From contig NZ_PSTT01000052.1 of the NCBI RefSeq assembly GCF_002931235.1, forward strand, positions 1 through 46,864: DNA of 46,864 bases, written 5' to 3'. This document shows positions 24,860-32,776 of this stretch, piece after piece. A program made the translations under genes and the position numbers. The stretch is from Subtercola sp. Z020 (GTDB lineage: Bacteria > Actinomycetota > Actinomycetes > Actinomycetales > Microbacteriaceae). Each line of letters begins with the position of its first letter. The stretch's first letter is position 1. The notes under the pieces were generated by a model. That model did no database searches. It saw only the letters and a list, made by a program, of their open reading frames with translations, and was not told where the DNA came from.

Positions 24860-25437
24860 GCGGCGGCGAGGGCGGCGGCGGCGCGGGCAGAGTCGGCAGT
24901 GCGGGCAGAGTCGGCAGCGCGGGCAGTGTCGGCGGCGAGGGCAGTGTCGGCCGCGCGGGCAGTGTCGGCATCCTCATCGTGTCGACGCGCGCCGCCGCGG
25001 GTACCTACGACGACCGCACCGGCCCGCTCATCGAGGCGTGGGCGACGGCTCGTGGATGGTCGGTGGCGAACCGCCTCGTCGTACCGGACGGCCCGGGGGT
25101 CGGCCCCGCTATCGCTGAGCTGCTGCGGGCGGCACCCGACCTCGTCGTCACCAGCGGCGGAACGGGCATCCACCCCCACGACCGCACCCCCGACCAGACC
25201 CGGCCGCTGCTCGACTACGAGATCCCCGGTTTCCCCGAAGAACTGCGTCGGCGCGGTGGCCAGAAGGTCGCGAGCGCCCTGCTCTCGCGGGGGCTCGCCG
25301 GGGTCGCCGGCTCGAGCATCGTGGTGAACCTGCCGGGCTCGACCGGCGGTGTGCGTGACGGGCTGGGCCTGCTCGACGACGTTCTCGACCACATGGTCGA
25401 CCAACTGCACGGAGGCGACCATCGACGCACCGACTGA
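24856..25437 (+). CDS. mog: Molybdopterin adenylyltransferase (MogA/MoaB type)
   Basis: A 193-residue MoCF-domain protein that adenylates molybdopterin before MoeA inserts molybdenum. The fold is recognised by [55 protein letters not shown] and [32 protein letters not shown]. Thr-Gly-Gly and Asp-Asp positions of the active site are present. The first 38 residues are a Gly/Ser/Val/Arg repeat from five 18-base tandem units, absent in typical homologues. The GTG start overlaps the moaC stop (GTGA). Confidence 0.94.
   Translation: MSGGEGGGGAGRVGSAGRVGSAGSVGGEGSVGRAGSVGILIVSTRAAAGTYDDRTGPLIEAWATARGWSVANRLVVPDGPGVGPAIAELLRAAPDLVVTSGGTGIHPHDRTPDQTRPLLDYEIPGFPEELRRRGGQKVASALLSRGLAGVAGSSIVVNLPGSTGGVRDGLGLLDDVLDHMVDQLHGGDHRRTD
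24883..24972 (+). repeat. 18-bp tandem repeat x5 in the mog N-terminus
   Basis: Five 18-base units of the form GCGGGCAGAGTCGGCAGT occupy 24883-24972 and encode AGRVGS-type hexapeptides. The first two units differ at one base; later units diverge to GCGGGCAGTGTCGG... Unit length is a multiple of three, so copy changes keep frame. Confidence 0.9.
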
Positions 25438-26032
25438 TGCCCAGGGCGGCACCCCGAACAGCGGCACCGCCGGCGACGGCGACGCGACCGGCAGCGGAGG
25501 CGCGACCGGCAGCAGCGACGCGACCGGCAGCGGAGGAACGATCAGCAGCGGCGACGCGACCGGCGGCGGCGACATCCGCGGGTTCGCGCTCGACGACCGA
25601 AGCGCCCCCGGCCAAGTCGCCCTCGCGTACGTCAGCGACACCCCGATCACCGTCGAGTGGTGTGCCGACAACGTCGCCTCCGACAGCGCAGGCGCCGTGG
25701 TCACCTTCAGCGGAGTCGTGCGCGACCACGACGACGGCCGCGGCGTCACCCGCCTGAGCTACACCGCGCATCCGTCGGCCGGCGAGGTCATCCGCCGGGT
25801 CGCCGACGCTGTCGCGGCGAAGCACCCCGGCGCCCGGTTGGCCATCGCCCACCGCACCGGCGATCTCGGGATCGGCGACATCGCTCTCGCCTGCGCCGTC
25901 GCTGCCGCCCACCGCGGTGTCGCCTTCGCCGCGTGCGCCGAGCTCGTCGACGAGGTCAAGGCCCAGGTGCCCATCTGGAAGGAGCAGTACTTCACCGACG
26001 GCTCCACGGAATGGGTCGGCGCGATCGGCTGA
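25421..26032 (+). CDS. moaE: Molybdopterin synthase catalytic subunit MoaE, probable ATC start
   Basis: MoaE receives sulfur from MoaD to form molybdopterin. The core is SAGAVVTFSGVVRDHDDGRGVTRLSYTAHPSAGEVI, the Arg-bearing IAHRTGDLGIGDIALACAVAAAHR and the catalytic-lysine box DEVKAQVPIWKEQYFTDGSTEWVG. Between the in-frame ATG at 25349 (89 bases inside mog) and the conserved core there is no ATG, GTG or TTG in frame. A perfect GGAGG (25411-25415) sits five bases before an in-frame ATC at 25421, which I take as the start (203 residues). About 45 Gly/Ser/Thr repeat residues precede the core. An ATG that overlaps the mog stop (25437) is in another frame. Confidence 0.88.
   Translation: MDAPTDAQGGTPNSGTAGDGDATGSGGATGSSDATGSGGTISSGDATGGGDIRGFALDDRSAPGQVALAYVSDTPITVEWCADNVASDSAGAVVTFSGVVRDHDDGRGVTRLSYTAHPSAGEVIRRVADAVAAKHPGARLAIAHRTGDLGIGDIALACAVAAAHRGVAFAACAELVDEVKAQVPIWKEQYFTDGSTEWVGAIG
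25481..25570 (+). repeat. 18-bp tandem repeat x5 in the moaE N-terminus
   Basis: Five 18-base units of the form GACGCGACCGGCAGCGGA run from 25481 to 25570 and encode DATGSG-type hexapeptides. Unit length, copy number and total length (90 bases) match the repeat in mog, though the sequence differs. Confidence 0.9.
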
Positions 26033-26086
26033 CCGACGGCGCGGCGGTTTACACGTTCGTCATCTTCATCCTGTTCACTGGGACCA

Positions 26087-26169
26087 CGGCCCGCACCGCG
26101 GGGCCGGGCTCGCGGGAACACCGCCGGGCGGCCCGACGTCGAGCCGCCGGGGTTCGAGCCTTCAGAACC
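26087..26169 (+). promoter_or_regulatory. Three-hairpin structured leader of the xanthine dehydrogenase operon
   Basis: Three consecutive stem-loops fill the gap between moaE and the FAD subunit: SL1 26087-26106 (8 bp with one bulge, loop ACC), SL2 26127-26148 (GGCGGC with GCCGCC, 10-base loop) and SL3 26151-26169 (GGTTC with GAACC, 9-base loop). The ribosome site GAAAGG starts four bases after SL3. The layout resembles an attenuator or riboswitch, but I do not match it to a known class. Confidence 0.4.
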
Positions 26170-26183
26170 ACCGAAAGGTCGGC

Positions 26184-26987
26184 GTGGATCTCAACACCGT
26201 CACCGAAGTCCGCCTCGCCCGAACCCGCTCAGACCTCAGTGCCCTCGGTCCCACCGTCGCGGTGCTGGCCGGCGGGTCGGCTCTCTACGGTGAGCCGCAG
26301 CACCACCTCACGGCCGTCGTCGACCTCACCACCCTCGGCTGGCCCGCCCTCACCGTGACCGAGGCCGGCCTCGAGATCGCGGCCACCTGCACCCTCGCCG
26401 ACCTCTCCCGCTTCCCGGCGCAGCCCGGCTGGGAGGCGCACCACGCCCTCTTCGACTGCTGCACAGCCCTGTACGGGTCGTTCAAGGTCTGGAACGTCGC
26501 GACCGTGGGCGGCAACCTCTGCGCGGCGCTGCCCGCAGGCCCGATGACCTCGCTGACGGCCGCCCTCGACGGTGAAGCGCTCATCTGGCGGGCCGACGGC
26601 AGCGACGAACGGATGCCGGTGACCTCCTTCATCACCGGCAACAAGACCACCGTGCTGAACCCCGGCGACGTACTGCGCTCGATCACCCTCCCAATCGACG
26701 CCGTGCGCTCCCGCGTCGCCTTCCGCAAGATCGCGCTGTCACCTCTCGGTCGATCGGGCGCCGTGCTGCTCGGCCGGCTCTCGCCCGAGGGCACGTTCGT
26801 GCTCACCGTCACCGGCGGAACAGTGCGCCCGATCCAGCTGCGCTACGACGCCCGCCCGACCGCCGCCACCCTGCGCGCCGACGTGCTCGCTATCACCGAG
26901 TGGTTCACCGACGCGCACGGCGCCGCCGACTGGCGTCGCGGCGTGAGTGCGCTGCTGGCCGAAGAGATCCTCGAGGAGCTCGCCTGA
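26184..26987 (+). CDS. FAD-binding subunit of a molybdenum hydroxylase (XdhB/CoxM type)
   Basis: A 267-residue subunit that carries FAD between the [2Fe-2S] clusters and the final acceptor. FAD-binding motifs are AVLAGGSALYGE (for the usual AGGTxL) and NVATVGGNLCAALPAGP (TxGGN). The C-terminal CO-dehydrogenase flavoprotein domain reads VAFRKIALSPLGRSGAVLLGRL. The GTG at 26184 is five bases after GAAAGG and begins at the family N-terminus VDLNTVTEV. It stands first, 28 bases before the fused iron-sulfur/Mo subunit. Confidence 0.92.
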   Translation: MDLNTVTEVRLARTRSDLSALGPTVAVLAGGSALYGEPQHHLTAVVDLTTLGWPALTVTEAGLEIAATCTLADLSRFPAQPGWEAHHALFDCCTALYGSFKVWNVATVGGNLCAALPAGPMTSLTAALDGEALIWRADGSDERMPVTSFITGNKTTVLNPGDVLRSITLPIDAVRSRVAFRKIALSPLGRSGAVLLGRLSPEGTFVLTVTGGTVRPIQLRYDARPTAATLRADVLAITEWFTDAHGAADWRRGVSALLAEEILEELA

Positions 26988-27015
26988 TGTTCACCGCCAC
27001 CCTGAAGGAGCTGTC

Positions 27016-30000
27016 ATGAAGTTCGACGTCAACGGCGAGACCCTCGACGTCTCGCCCCGGGCCGGCCAGTCCCTGCGCACCCTCCTCCGCGACAACGAGC
27101 ACTTCGAGGTCAAGAAGGGCTGCGACACCGGCGACTGCGGTGCCTGCTCCGTTCTCGTCGACGGCACACCGATCCACTCCTGCGTCTTTCCCGCGCACCG
27201 CGCCGAGGGTCGAGCCGTGACCACGGTCGCCGGGCTCGGCACCCCCGAGGACCTGCACCCCGTGCAACAGCGGTTCGTCAACGCGGCAGGGTTCCAGTGC
27301 GGGTTCTGCACCGCCGGCATGGTCGTCACGGCGTCGACGCTCACCGACGCCGACCCGGCCGACCTCCCCCGCCTCATGAAGGGCAACCTCTGCCGGTGCA
27401 CCGGCTACCGGGCGATCAACGACGCGCTGCACGGCGTGTCGAATGTGGCGCAGCCCGGCTGCGCGGGTCGCTCGGGCGACGGGGCTTCAGGCGCCGCGTC
27501 GGGTGCGGGCTGCGCCGGGCACGACGGCTCTGGATGCCCGGCCGCGGCCGCGCGCGCCGGCAGCGCCTCCACGACTGCGCCAGCACCCGGCACCGTAGCA
27601 CCCGGCACCGCAGCACCCGGCACCTCAGGCGAGCCCGTCACGGGCGCGACCGCCCTGCTCGCCGAGACCGCCGACCCCTCGACCCCCGCGGGCACCGACG
27701 CCCCCGCCGACACCGGGCGCACGGCGCCCACCCCGATCATCCGCTCGGTCGGAACCTCGGTGAAGGCCCCCGCCGGCGCCCGCATCGTCACCGGGCAGGA
27801 GCGGTACACACTCGACCTCGCCGTGCCCGGCCTGCTGCACCTCGTCGTGCTGCGGAGCCCGCACGCCCACGCCCGCATCACGTCGATCGACACGGCGGCC
27901 GCCGCCGCGCTCGACGGCGTCGCCGCCGTGTTCACCCACGAGAACGTGCCGCAGACCCTGTTCTCGACCGCCCGGCACCAGAACCGCACCGAAGACCCCG
28001 ACGACACGCTCATCCTCGACAGCGTCATGCGATTCCGCGGCCAGCGCGTCGCCGTCGTCGTCGCCGAGTCGATCGGCGTGGCCGAGGAGGCCTGCCGCCT
28101 GCTCGACGTGGCCTACGAGGTGCTGCCCGCGAACTTCGACCCCTCGCTCGCCCAGAAGCCGGGCATCCCGCTCCTCCACGCCGACAAAGACGCGACCGAG
28201 TCGCGCATCGCCGACCCCACCACGAACCTGGTCGCCGAGATGCACGGCGAGTACGGCAACCTGCAGAAGGGACTCGACGAGGCCGACGTGACGGTCAGCG
28301 GCACCTGGCAGACCCAGCGCATCTCGGCGAGCGCCCTCGAGACGCACGGAACGGTCGGCTGGCTCGACGACGACGGGCGTCTCGTGCTGCGCACCAGCTC
28401 GCAGGTGCCCTTTCTCGTGCAGACGGAGATCGCCCGCATCTTCGACCTCGAACTCGACCGGGTGCGGGTGTTCACCACCCGCGTCGGCGGCGGCTTCGGC
28501 GGTAAGCAGGAGATCCAGACCGAAGACCTCGTGACGCTCGCCGTTCTCGCCACCGGGCGACCGGTGCAGTACGAGATGACGCGCAGCGACGAGCTCACCG
28601 TCGTGCCCTGCCGACACCCCATGCGCACCCGCGTCACCCTCGGCGCCACGCGCGACGGCCACCTCACGGCGATGCACGTCGAGCTGCTCAGTGACACCGG
28701 CGCCTACGGCAACCACGGGCCCGGCACGATGTTTCACGGCTGCGCCGAGTCGGTCAGTCTCTACAACTCGCCGAACAAGCGGGTCGACGCCGAGGCCGTC
28801 TACACGAACAACATGCCCTCCGGCGCCTTCCGCGGGTACGGCCTCGGCCAGGTGATCTTCGGCGTCGAGTCGGCGATGGATGACCTGGCCATCGCCCTCG
28901 GCATGAACCCGTTCGACCTGCGGCGCCTGAACGCCGTCGGCCCGAACGACCCTCTCGTCATCACGCACGTCGAGGGTGACGACCTCGTCTTCGGCGGCAG
29001 TTACGGGCTCGACCAGGTGCTCGATCTCACGCAGTCGGCGCTCGCGCGGGGAAACGGCGTCGCGGCTCCTTCCGGCGACGAATGGAAGGTCGGCGAGGGC
29101 ATGGCGACCGCGATGATCGCCACCATCCCGCCCCGAGGGCACTTCTCGGAGGCGTCCGTCACCCTCGGTCTCGACGGGCGCTACACCCTGAGCGTGGGCA
29201 CGGCGGAGTTCGGCAACGGCACGACGACAGTGCACTCCCAGCTCGCCGCTACCGCGCTGAACACCGACCCGGCAGAGTTCGTCATCCGCCAGAGCGACAC
29301 CGATGTCGTGCCCTACGACACGGGTGCGTTCGGTTCGGCCGGCACGGTGGTCGCCGGCAAGGCGGTGCTCGCCGCGGCGACCGCGCTGGCGCTGAAGCTC
29401 CGCGAGGGCGCTGCGTCGCTGACGGGCATCCCCGTCGACGAATGGATGCTCGAAGCCGACGGGTTGCGGGCCGGCAGCCGCTTCGTCCCGCTGGCCGACG
29501 TGGCCGCGTCAGTGGTTCCCGCTCCCGTTCCGCAGACGGTCTCGATCCCGGGCGGACGGGCCCGGGTGGTGGCCACCCCCGTCGGCATCACGGCCACCGG
29601 CGAACACGACGGCGCACAGCGCTCGCTCGCCTTCAACGTGCACGCCTTCCGCGTCGCCGTGCACACCGGAACGGGCGAAGTGCGCATCCTGCAGTCCGTG
29701 CACGGCGCCGATGCCGGGTTCGTGATCAACCCCGAACAGTGCCGTGGCCAGGTCGAGGGCGGTGTCGCCCAGGGCATCGGAACCGCAATGTTCGAGGAGC
29801 TGATCATCGGTGAGGCGGGCGAGGTGCTGACGTCGGTGCTCCGCAACTACCATCTGCCGTCGCTCTCCGACGTGCCGCCGACAGAGGTGTACTTCGCCGA
29901 GACCACCGACGGTCTCGGGCCGTTCGGCGCCAAGTCGATGAGCGAGTCCCCCTACAACCCGGTGCCCGCGGCACTGGCGAACGCCGTGCGGAACGCCGTC

Positions 30001-30063
30001 GGGGTTCGCCCCCACGAGCTGCCGATCTCCCGCGACCGCGTCTGGCGCCTGCTGAACGCCTGA
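27016..30063 (+). CDS. Xanthine dehydrogenase-family protein, fused [2Fe-2S] and molybdopterin subunits
   Basis: A 1015-residue fusion. Residues 1-140 form the small subunit with cluster ligands C36, C41, C44 and C56 (plant-ferredoxin type) and C95, C98, C126 and C128. A low-complexity linker (about 145-240) follows, then the Mo subunit: RIVTGQERYTLDLAVPGLLH, GGGFGGKQEIQTED, SGAFRGYGLGQVIFGVESAMDDLA and GPFGAKSMSESPYNPVPAA, where the Glu matches the catalytic Glu of the family's GEP region. I chose ATG 27016, five bases after AAGGAG. With uricase and allantoinase nearby, xanthine or hypoxanthine is the likely substrate, but nicotinate-like or other N-heterocycles cannot be excluded. Confidence 0.93.
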   Translation: MKFDVNGETLDVSPRAGQSLRTLLRDNEHFEVKKGCDTGDCGACSVLVDGTPIHSCVFPAHRAEGRAVTTVAGLGTPEDLHPVQQRFVNAAGFQCGFCTAGMVVTASTLTDADPADLPRLMKGNLCRCTGYRAINDALHGVSNVAQPGCAGRSGDGASGAASGAGCAGHDGSGCPAAAARAGSASTTAPAPGTVAPGTAAPGTSGEPVTGATALLAETADPSTPAGTDAPADTGRTAPTPIIRSVGTSVKAPAGARIVTGQERYTLDLAVPGLLHLVVLRSPHAHARITSIDTAAAAALDGVAAVFTHENVPQTLFSTARHQNRTEDPDDTLILDSVMRFRGQRVAVVVAESIGVAEEACRLLDVAYEVLPANFDPSLAQKPGIPLLHADKDATESRIADPTTNLVAEMHGEYGNLQKGLDEADVTVSGTWQTQRISASALETHGTVGWLDDDGRLVLRTSSQVPFLVQTEIARIFDLELDRVRVFTTRVGGGFGGKQEIQTEDLVTLAVLATGRPVQYEMTRSDELTVVPCRHPMRTRVTLGATRDGHLTAMHVELLSDTGAYGNHGPGTMFHGCAESVSLYNSPNKRVDAEAVYTNNMPSGAFRGYGLGQVIFGVESAMDDLAIALGMNPFDLRRLNAVGPNDPLVITHVEGDDLVFGGSYGLDQVLDLTQSALARGNGVAAPSGDEWKVGEGMATAMIATIPPRGHFSEASVTLGLDGRYTLSVGTAEFGNGTTTVHSQLAATALNTDPAEFVIRQSDTDVVPYDTGAFGSAGTVVAGKAVLAAATALALKLREGAASLTGIPVDEWMLEADGLRAGSRFVPLADVAASVVPAPVPQTVSIPGGRARVVATPVGITATGEHDGAQRSLAFNVHAFRVAVHTGTGEVRILQSVHGADAGFVINPEQCRGQVEGGVAQGIGTAMFEELIIGEAGEVLTSVLRNYHLPSLSDVPPTEVYFAETTDGLGPFGAKSMSESPYNPVPAALANAVRNAVGVRPHELPISRDRVWRLLNA
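27583..27624 (+). repeat. 15-bp tandem repeat x2.8 in the hydroxylase linker
   Basis: GCACCCGGCACCGTA and near copies encode APGTV-APGTA-APGT in the linker between the iron-sulfur and Mo domains. It is in frame and lies outside both folded domains. Confidence 0.85.
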
Positions 30064-30072
30064 CCCACCGCT

Positions 30073-30109
30073 GCATGCCCCCGCCGGCTATATGCCGCTG
30101 CGGGCATGC
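30073..30109. terminator. Bidirectional terminator between the hydroxylase and xdhC
   Basis: GCATGCCC (30073-30080) pairs with GGGCATGC (30102-30109); inside it CGGC-TATAT-GCCG (30085-30097) forms a second stem. The two converging genes end at 30063 and 30088, and the xdhC stop codon lies in the inner loop. The symmetry suits termination from both sides. Confidence 0.6.
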
Positions 30110-31278
30110 TCCGGTGCACCGCGGTGGATGGGGCCGGCCAGGGCGCGGAGGCTCGTGCCGGATGCGGCGTTCCGGGCCGCGATGATCTCGGCGAGGATCG
30201 AGACGGCGGTCTCCTCGGGGGTGCTCGCACCGATGTCCAGCCCGATCGGTGAGTGCAGCCGCGCGAGGTCGTCGTCGCCGACGAGCGGTCGCAGGGCGTC
30301 GAGCCGACGGTCGTGGGTGCGGCGGGATCCCATCGCACCGACGTAGGCCACCGGCATCCGGAGGGCCACCTCGAGCAGCGGAATGTCGAACTTGTCGTCG
30401 TGTGTCAGTACCACCACAGCGGTGCGGGCGTCGACCTCGGTTCGCGAGAGGTAGTCGCTCGGCCATTCGACGACGACCTCGGCTGCGGCGGGAAACCGTT
30501 CGGCCGTGGCGAAGACGGGTCGCGCGTCGCAGATCGTCACCCGGTAGCTGAGCAGCGCAGCAGCGTCTGCCAGCGCACCCGAGAAGTCGACCGCGCCGAA
30601 CACGATCATGCGCGGCGGCGTCGCGGCCACGACGAAGAGCGCCTCGACCGGACCCTCCTCGCACTCGACCACCGCGACCCCCGGCCGACCCGCGCCCACC
30701 CGCGCCGCCACCTCGGCCCGCAGCCGCCGCGCGCTGTCGTCGCTCAGCCTGCCATCCGCGCCGTCTGCCTGGCCGCCACTCGCACCGCCACCACTGCCAC
30801 CCCCACCGCCCACGGTCAGGACTGCGCCCAGGGCAACCCCTGCCGTCACGAGCGCCACGCCCGCGGGCCGCCCGGCCGCCGCGGCCTCGAGCTCCGCCCG
30901 CAGCGCGTCATCGCCCCCGCGGTCCGTCTCCACTCCGCCGTCGGCGGCCTCCATCGCCCAGCCGGCGCCGCCCAGGCGCAGCACGAGCACCTCGATGCGC
31001 CCGCCGCAGGCCAGCCCCACCGCGAAGGCGTCGTCGTCGGTGTAGCCGAACTCCTGCAGCGTCGGCGCACCCGAGGCCAGCACCTCCTGGCAGGTCTCGT
31101 ACACCGCGCCCTCCACGCACCCGCCCGAGATGCTGCCGATCACGGCGCCCCGCGCGTCGACCGCCATCGCGGTACCGAGCGTGCGCGGAGCACTCCCGTT
31201 GATGCGCGTCACCGTCGCCACCGCGACCGTTTCACCGCGGTCGAGCCGTTCGAGCAGCGCTGCAGCAAGCTCGAGCAT
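30088..31278 (-). CDS. xdhC: XdhC/CoxI family Moco-insertion and sulfuration protein
   Basis: A 396-residue maturation factor that binds Moco, promotes its sulfuration and delivers it to xanthine dehydrogenase-type enzymes. The N-terminal XdhC/CoxI domain includes VAVATVTRINGSAPRTLGTAMAVDARGAVIGSISGGCVEGAV with the Cys of GGCVEG. A Gly-rich insertion (about 170-200) comes next, then the C-terminal Rossmann domain with RMIVFGAVDFSGALADAAALLSYRVTICDARPVFA, YLSRTEVDARTAVVVLTHDDKFDIPLLEVAL and YVGAMGSRRTHDRRL. An AAGGA ribosome site precedes the ATG. It is transcribed towards the hydroxylase genes from the promoter region shared with the deaminase-like gene at 31346. Confidence 0.95.
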   Translation of the reverse strand: MLELAAALLERLDRGETVAVATVTRINGSAPRTLGTAMAVDARGAVIGSISGGCVEGAVYETCQEVLASGAPTLQEFGYTDDDAFAVGLACGGRIEVLVLRLGGAGWAMEAADGGVETDRGGDDALRAELEAAAAGRPAGVALVTAGVALGAVLTVGGGGGSGGGASGGQADGADGRLSDDSARRLRAEVAARVGAGRPGVAVVECEEGPVEALFVVAATPPRMIVFGAVDFSGALADAAALLSYRVTICDARPVFATAERFPAAAEVVVEWPSDYLSRTEVDARTAVVVLTHDDKFDIPLLEVALRMPVAYVGAMGSRRTHDRRLDALRPLVGDDDLARLHSPIGLDIGASTPEETAVSILAEIIAARNAASGTSLRALAGPIHRGAPEHARSGI

Positions 31279-31327
31279 CCGCTGTCCTTCCCTGCATCTG
31301 GGCCGCCGTCACGAGCGCGACATAAAA

Positions 31328-31345
31328 GAATGTTAGAACTCATTC
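31328..31345 (+). promoter_or_regulatory. GAATG-N8-CATTC operator-like site at the 31346 start codon
   Basis: Inverted arms GAATG (31328-31332) and CATTC (31341-31345) abut the ATG. The internal ATGTTAGAACTCAT (31330-31343) resembles ATGTTGAACACAT inside the palindrome at 34498-34516. No Shine-Dalgarno sequence precedes the ATG, and TAGAAC lies six bases before it, so this may be both promoter and operator of a leaderless gene. Confidence 0.4.
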
Positions 31346-32698
31346 ATGCTGACCATTCACAACGCCCTCGCCACCGTCATCGACGAATCGTCAGAGACCG
31401 CTGGCGACCTGTTCGTCGAGAACGGCGTCGTGATGGCTCCGGATGCTCCCACCGGCACGGGCCGCGGCACCAGCACCGGCACCCCGGCCGAGCGCCTCGA
31501 CGCAACGGGCTGCGTCGTCACCCCCGGGCTCGTGAACGCCCACCACCACCTGCTGCAGACCGCCTTCCGCACCCTGCCGGGCACCCGCGGAGTGCCGATG
31601 GCGACCTGGCTGCCCACGATGGCCGCAGCGTATGCCCGCGCCGGCATAGATCCCGAGCTGGAGCATGCCGCGGCTCGCGCCGGCCTCGCCGAGAGCCTCC
31701 TCGCCGGCGTCACCACCGTCGCCGACCACCACCTGAACTGGCCGGGCGGGCCCGGCAACACGGATGTCGAACTCACCGTCGGCATCGCACGCGCGGCCGC
31801 AGCGGCGGCCGCCGATCTCGGGGCACGCCTCGTCTTCGTGCGCGGCTCCGCCCGGGACGACGCCGAGCAGGCCGCCGCGTCGGCGGAGGCCATCGTCGAC
31901 GCCCTCGTTCCCGGCGCCGTCGGCGGTGTGCGCGCCGACGGCCTGCTGCAGGTGGCCGTCGGCCCCGCCGGCGTTCACAGCGACAGCCCCGAGACGTTCC
32001 GGCTGCTCGGCGAGGTGGCCGCACGCCACGGTCTTCGGCGCCGAACCCAGGCGAACGAGCAGGTCGACGTCGCGATCGCCCTCGAGAAGTACGGCCGCCG
32101 ACCGATCGACCTGCTCGAGGAGTGGGGCTGGATCGCGCCCGACGTCACGCTCGCTCACCTCTGCGCCGTGACCGAGGACGAGATCCGCCGTCTCGCCGCG
32201 AACGGCGTCACCGCGACCCATGCGCCCGCCTGTGATCTGCCGATGGGCTGGGGCATTGCGCCAGTCTCGGCTCTGCGGGCATCCGGAATCGCCGTCGGGC
32301 TCGGCACCAGCGGAGGCGGCAGCAACGACGCATCGAACCTGCTCGCCGACGCCCGCCTGGCGATGCAGATCGCGCCCCTCGTCGGCGAACCGATCACGGC
32401 GCGCGAGGTGCTCGGCATGGCCACGAAGGGCTCGGCGCTCGGGCTCGGCCGCCCGGAGCTCGGATCGCTCAGGCTCGGGGATGCCGCCGACCTCTGCGTG
32501 TGGGACGTGTCGGGCGTCGCCGATGCGGCGGTCGCCGACCCGGTCGCGGGCCTGCTCTGGGCGAACCCCGGTCGAAAGCCCCGGCATGTCGTCGTCGCCG
32601 GCCGTGTCGTCGTGCGCGACTACGAGCTCGTAGGCTGCGACCAGCGCACCATCGCCGCCGACCTCGAGAACCTGCTCGCCGACCGCCACGCCCGCTGA
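31346..32698 (+). CDS. 8-oxoguanine-deaminase-like amidohydrolase with altered metal site
   Basis: A 450-residue amidohydrolase-superfamily protein. Overall layout follows 8-oxoguanine deaminase and TRZ/ATZ-type hydrolases: PGLVNAHHHLLQT (residues 60-72), TTVADHHLNWP, the EKYGRRPIDLLEEWGWIAPDVTLAHLC block and SNDASNLLADARLAM. Two residues the family uses for metal binding and catalysis are changed. The strand-5 HTHLAE motif reads RTQANE (His to Gln235), and the strand-8 GVDGSASND reads GTSGGGSND (Asp to Ser322). H66-H68 and H271 remain. It may be a divergent enzyme or a non-catalytic binding protein. It diverges from xdhC, which links it to purine breakdown. Confidence 0.85.
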   Translation: MLTIHNALATVIDESSETAGDLFVENGVVMAPDAPTGTGRGTSTGTPAERLDATGCVVTPGLVNAHHHLLQTAFRTLPGTRGVPMATWLPTMAAAYARAGIDPELEHAAARAGLAESLLAGVTTVADHHLNWPGGPGNTDVELTVGIARAAAAAAADLGARLVFVRGSARDDAEQAAASAEAIVDALVPGAVGGVRADGLLQVAVGPAGVHSDSPETFRLLGEVAARHGLRRRTQANEQVDVAIALEKYGRRPIDLLEEWGWIAPDVTLAHLCAVTEDEIRRLAANGVTATHAPACDLPMGWGIAPVSALRASGIAVGLGTSGGGSNDASNLLADARLAMQIAPLVGEPITAREVLGMATKGSALGLGRPELGSLRLGDAADLCVWDVSGVADAAVADPVAGLLWANPGRKPRHVVVAGRVVVRDYELVGCDQRTIAADLENLLADRHAR

Positions 32699-32729
32699 GC
32701 CGCCCCGCCCACCCGCGCAAGCGGCGAGC

Positions 32730-32770
32730 GGCGCCAGCGGCGGGCGGCGCCAGCGGCGGGCGGCGCCAGC
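32730..32770. repeat. 16-bp tandem repeat x2.6 between convergent genes
   Basis: GGCGCCAGCGGCGGGC is repeated at 32730-32745 and 32746-32761, with a partial third copy to 32770. It lies in the 78-base gap between the stop codons of the deaminase-like gene and the reductase. GC-rich self-complementarity (GGCGCC) could aid termination. Confidence 0.85.
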
Positions 32771-32776
32771 CGCGAC

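Noticed and set aside
24883-25570. Tandem 18-bp repeats as a CRISPR array
   Set aside because: The repeats are directly adjacent with no unique spacers, in frame, and within mog and moaE; no cas genes are present.
25437-25757. ATG overlapping the mog stop codon as the moaE start
   Set aside because: It is in a different frame from the MoaE core and gives an Ala/Pro/Arg-rich product; it would require a frameshift in the repeats, for which I see no direct sign.
27625-29235. Minus-strand open frame of 536 codons opposite the hydroxylase
   Set aside because: Arg/His/Gly/Val-rich shadow of a clear Mo-hydroxylase; no ribosome site or motif.
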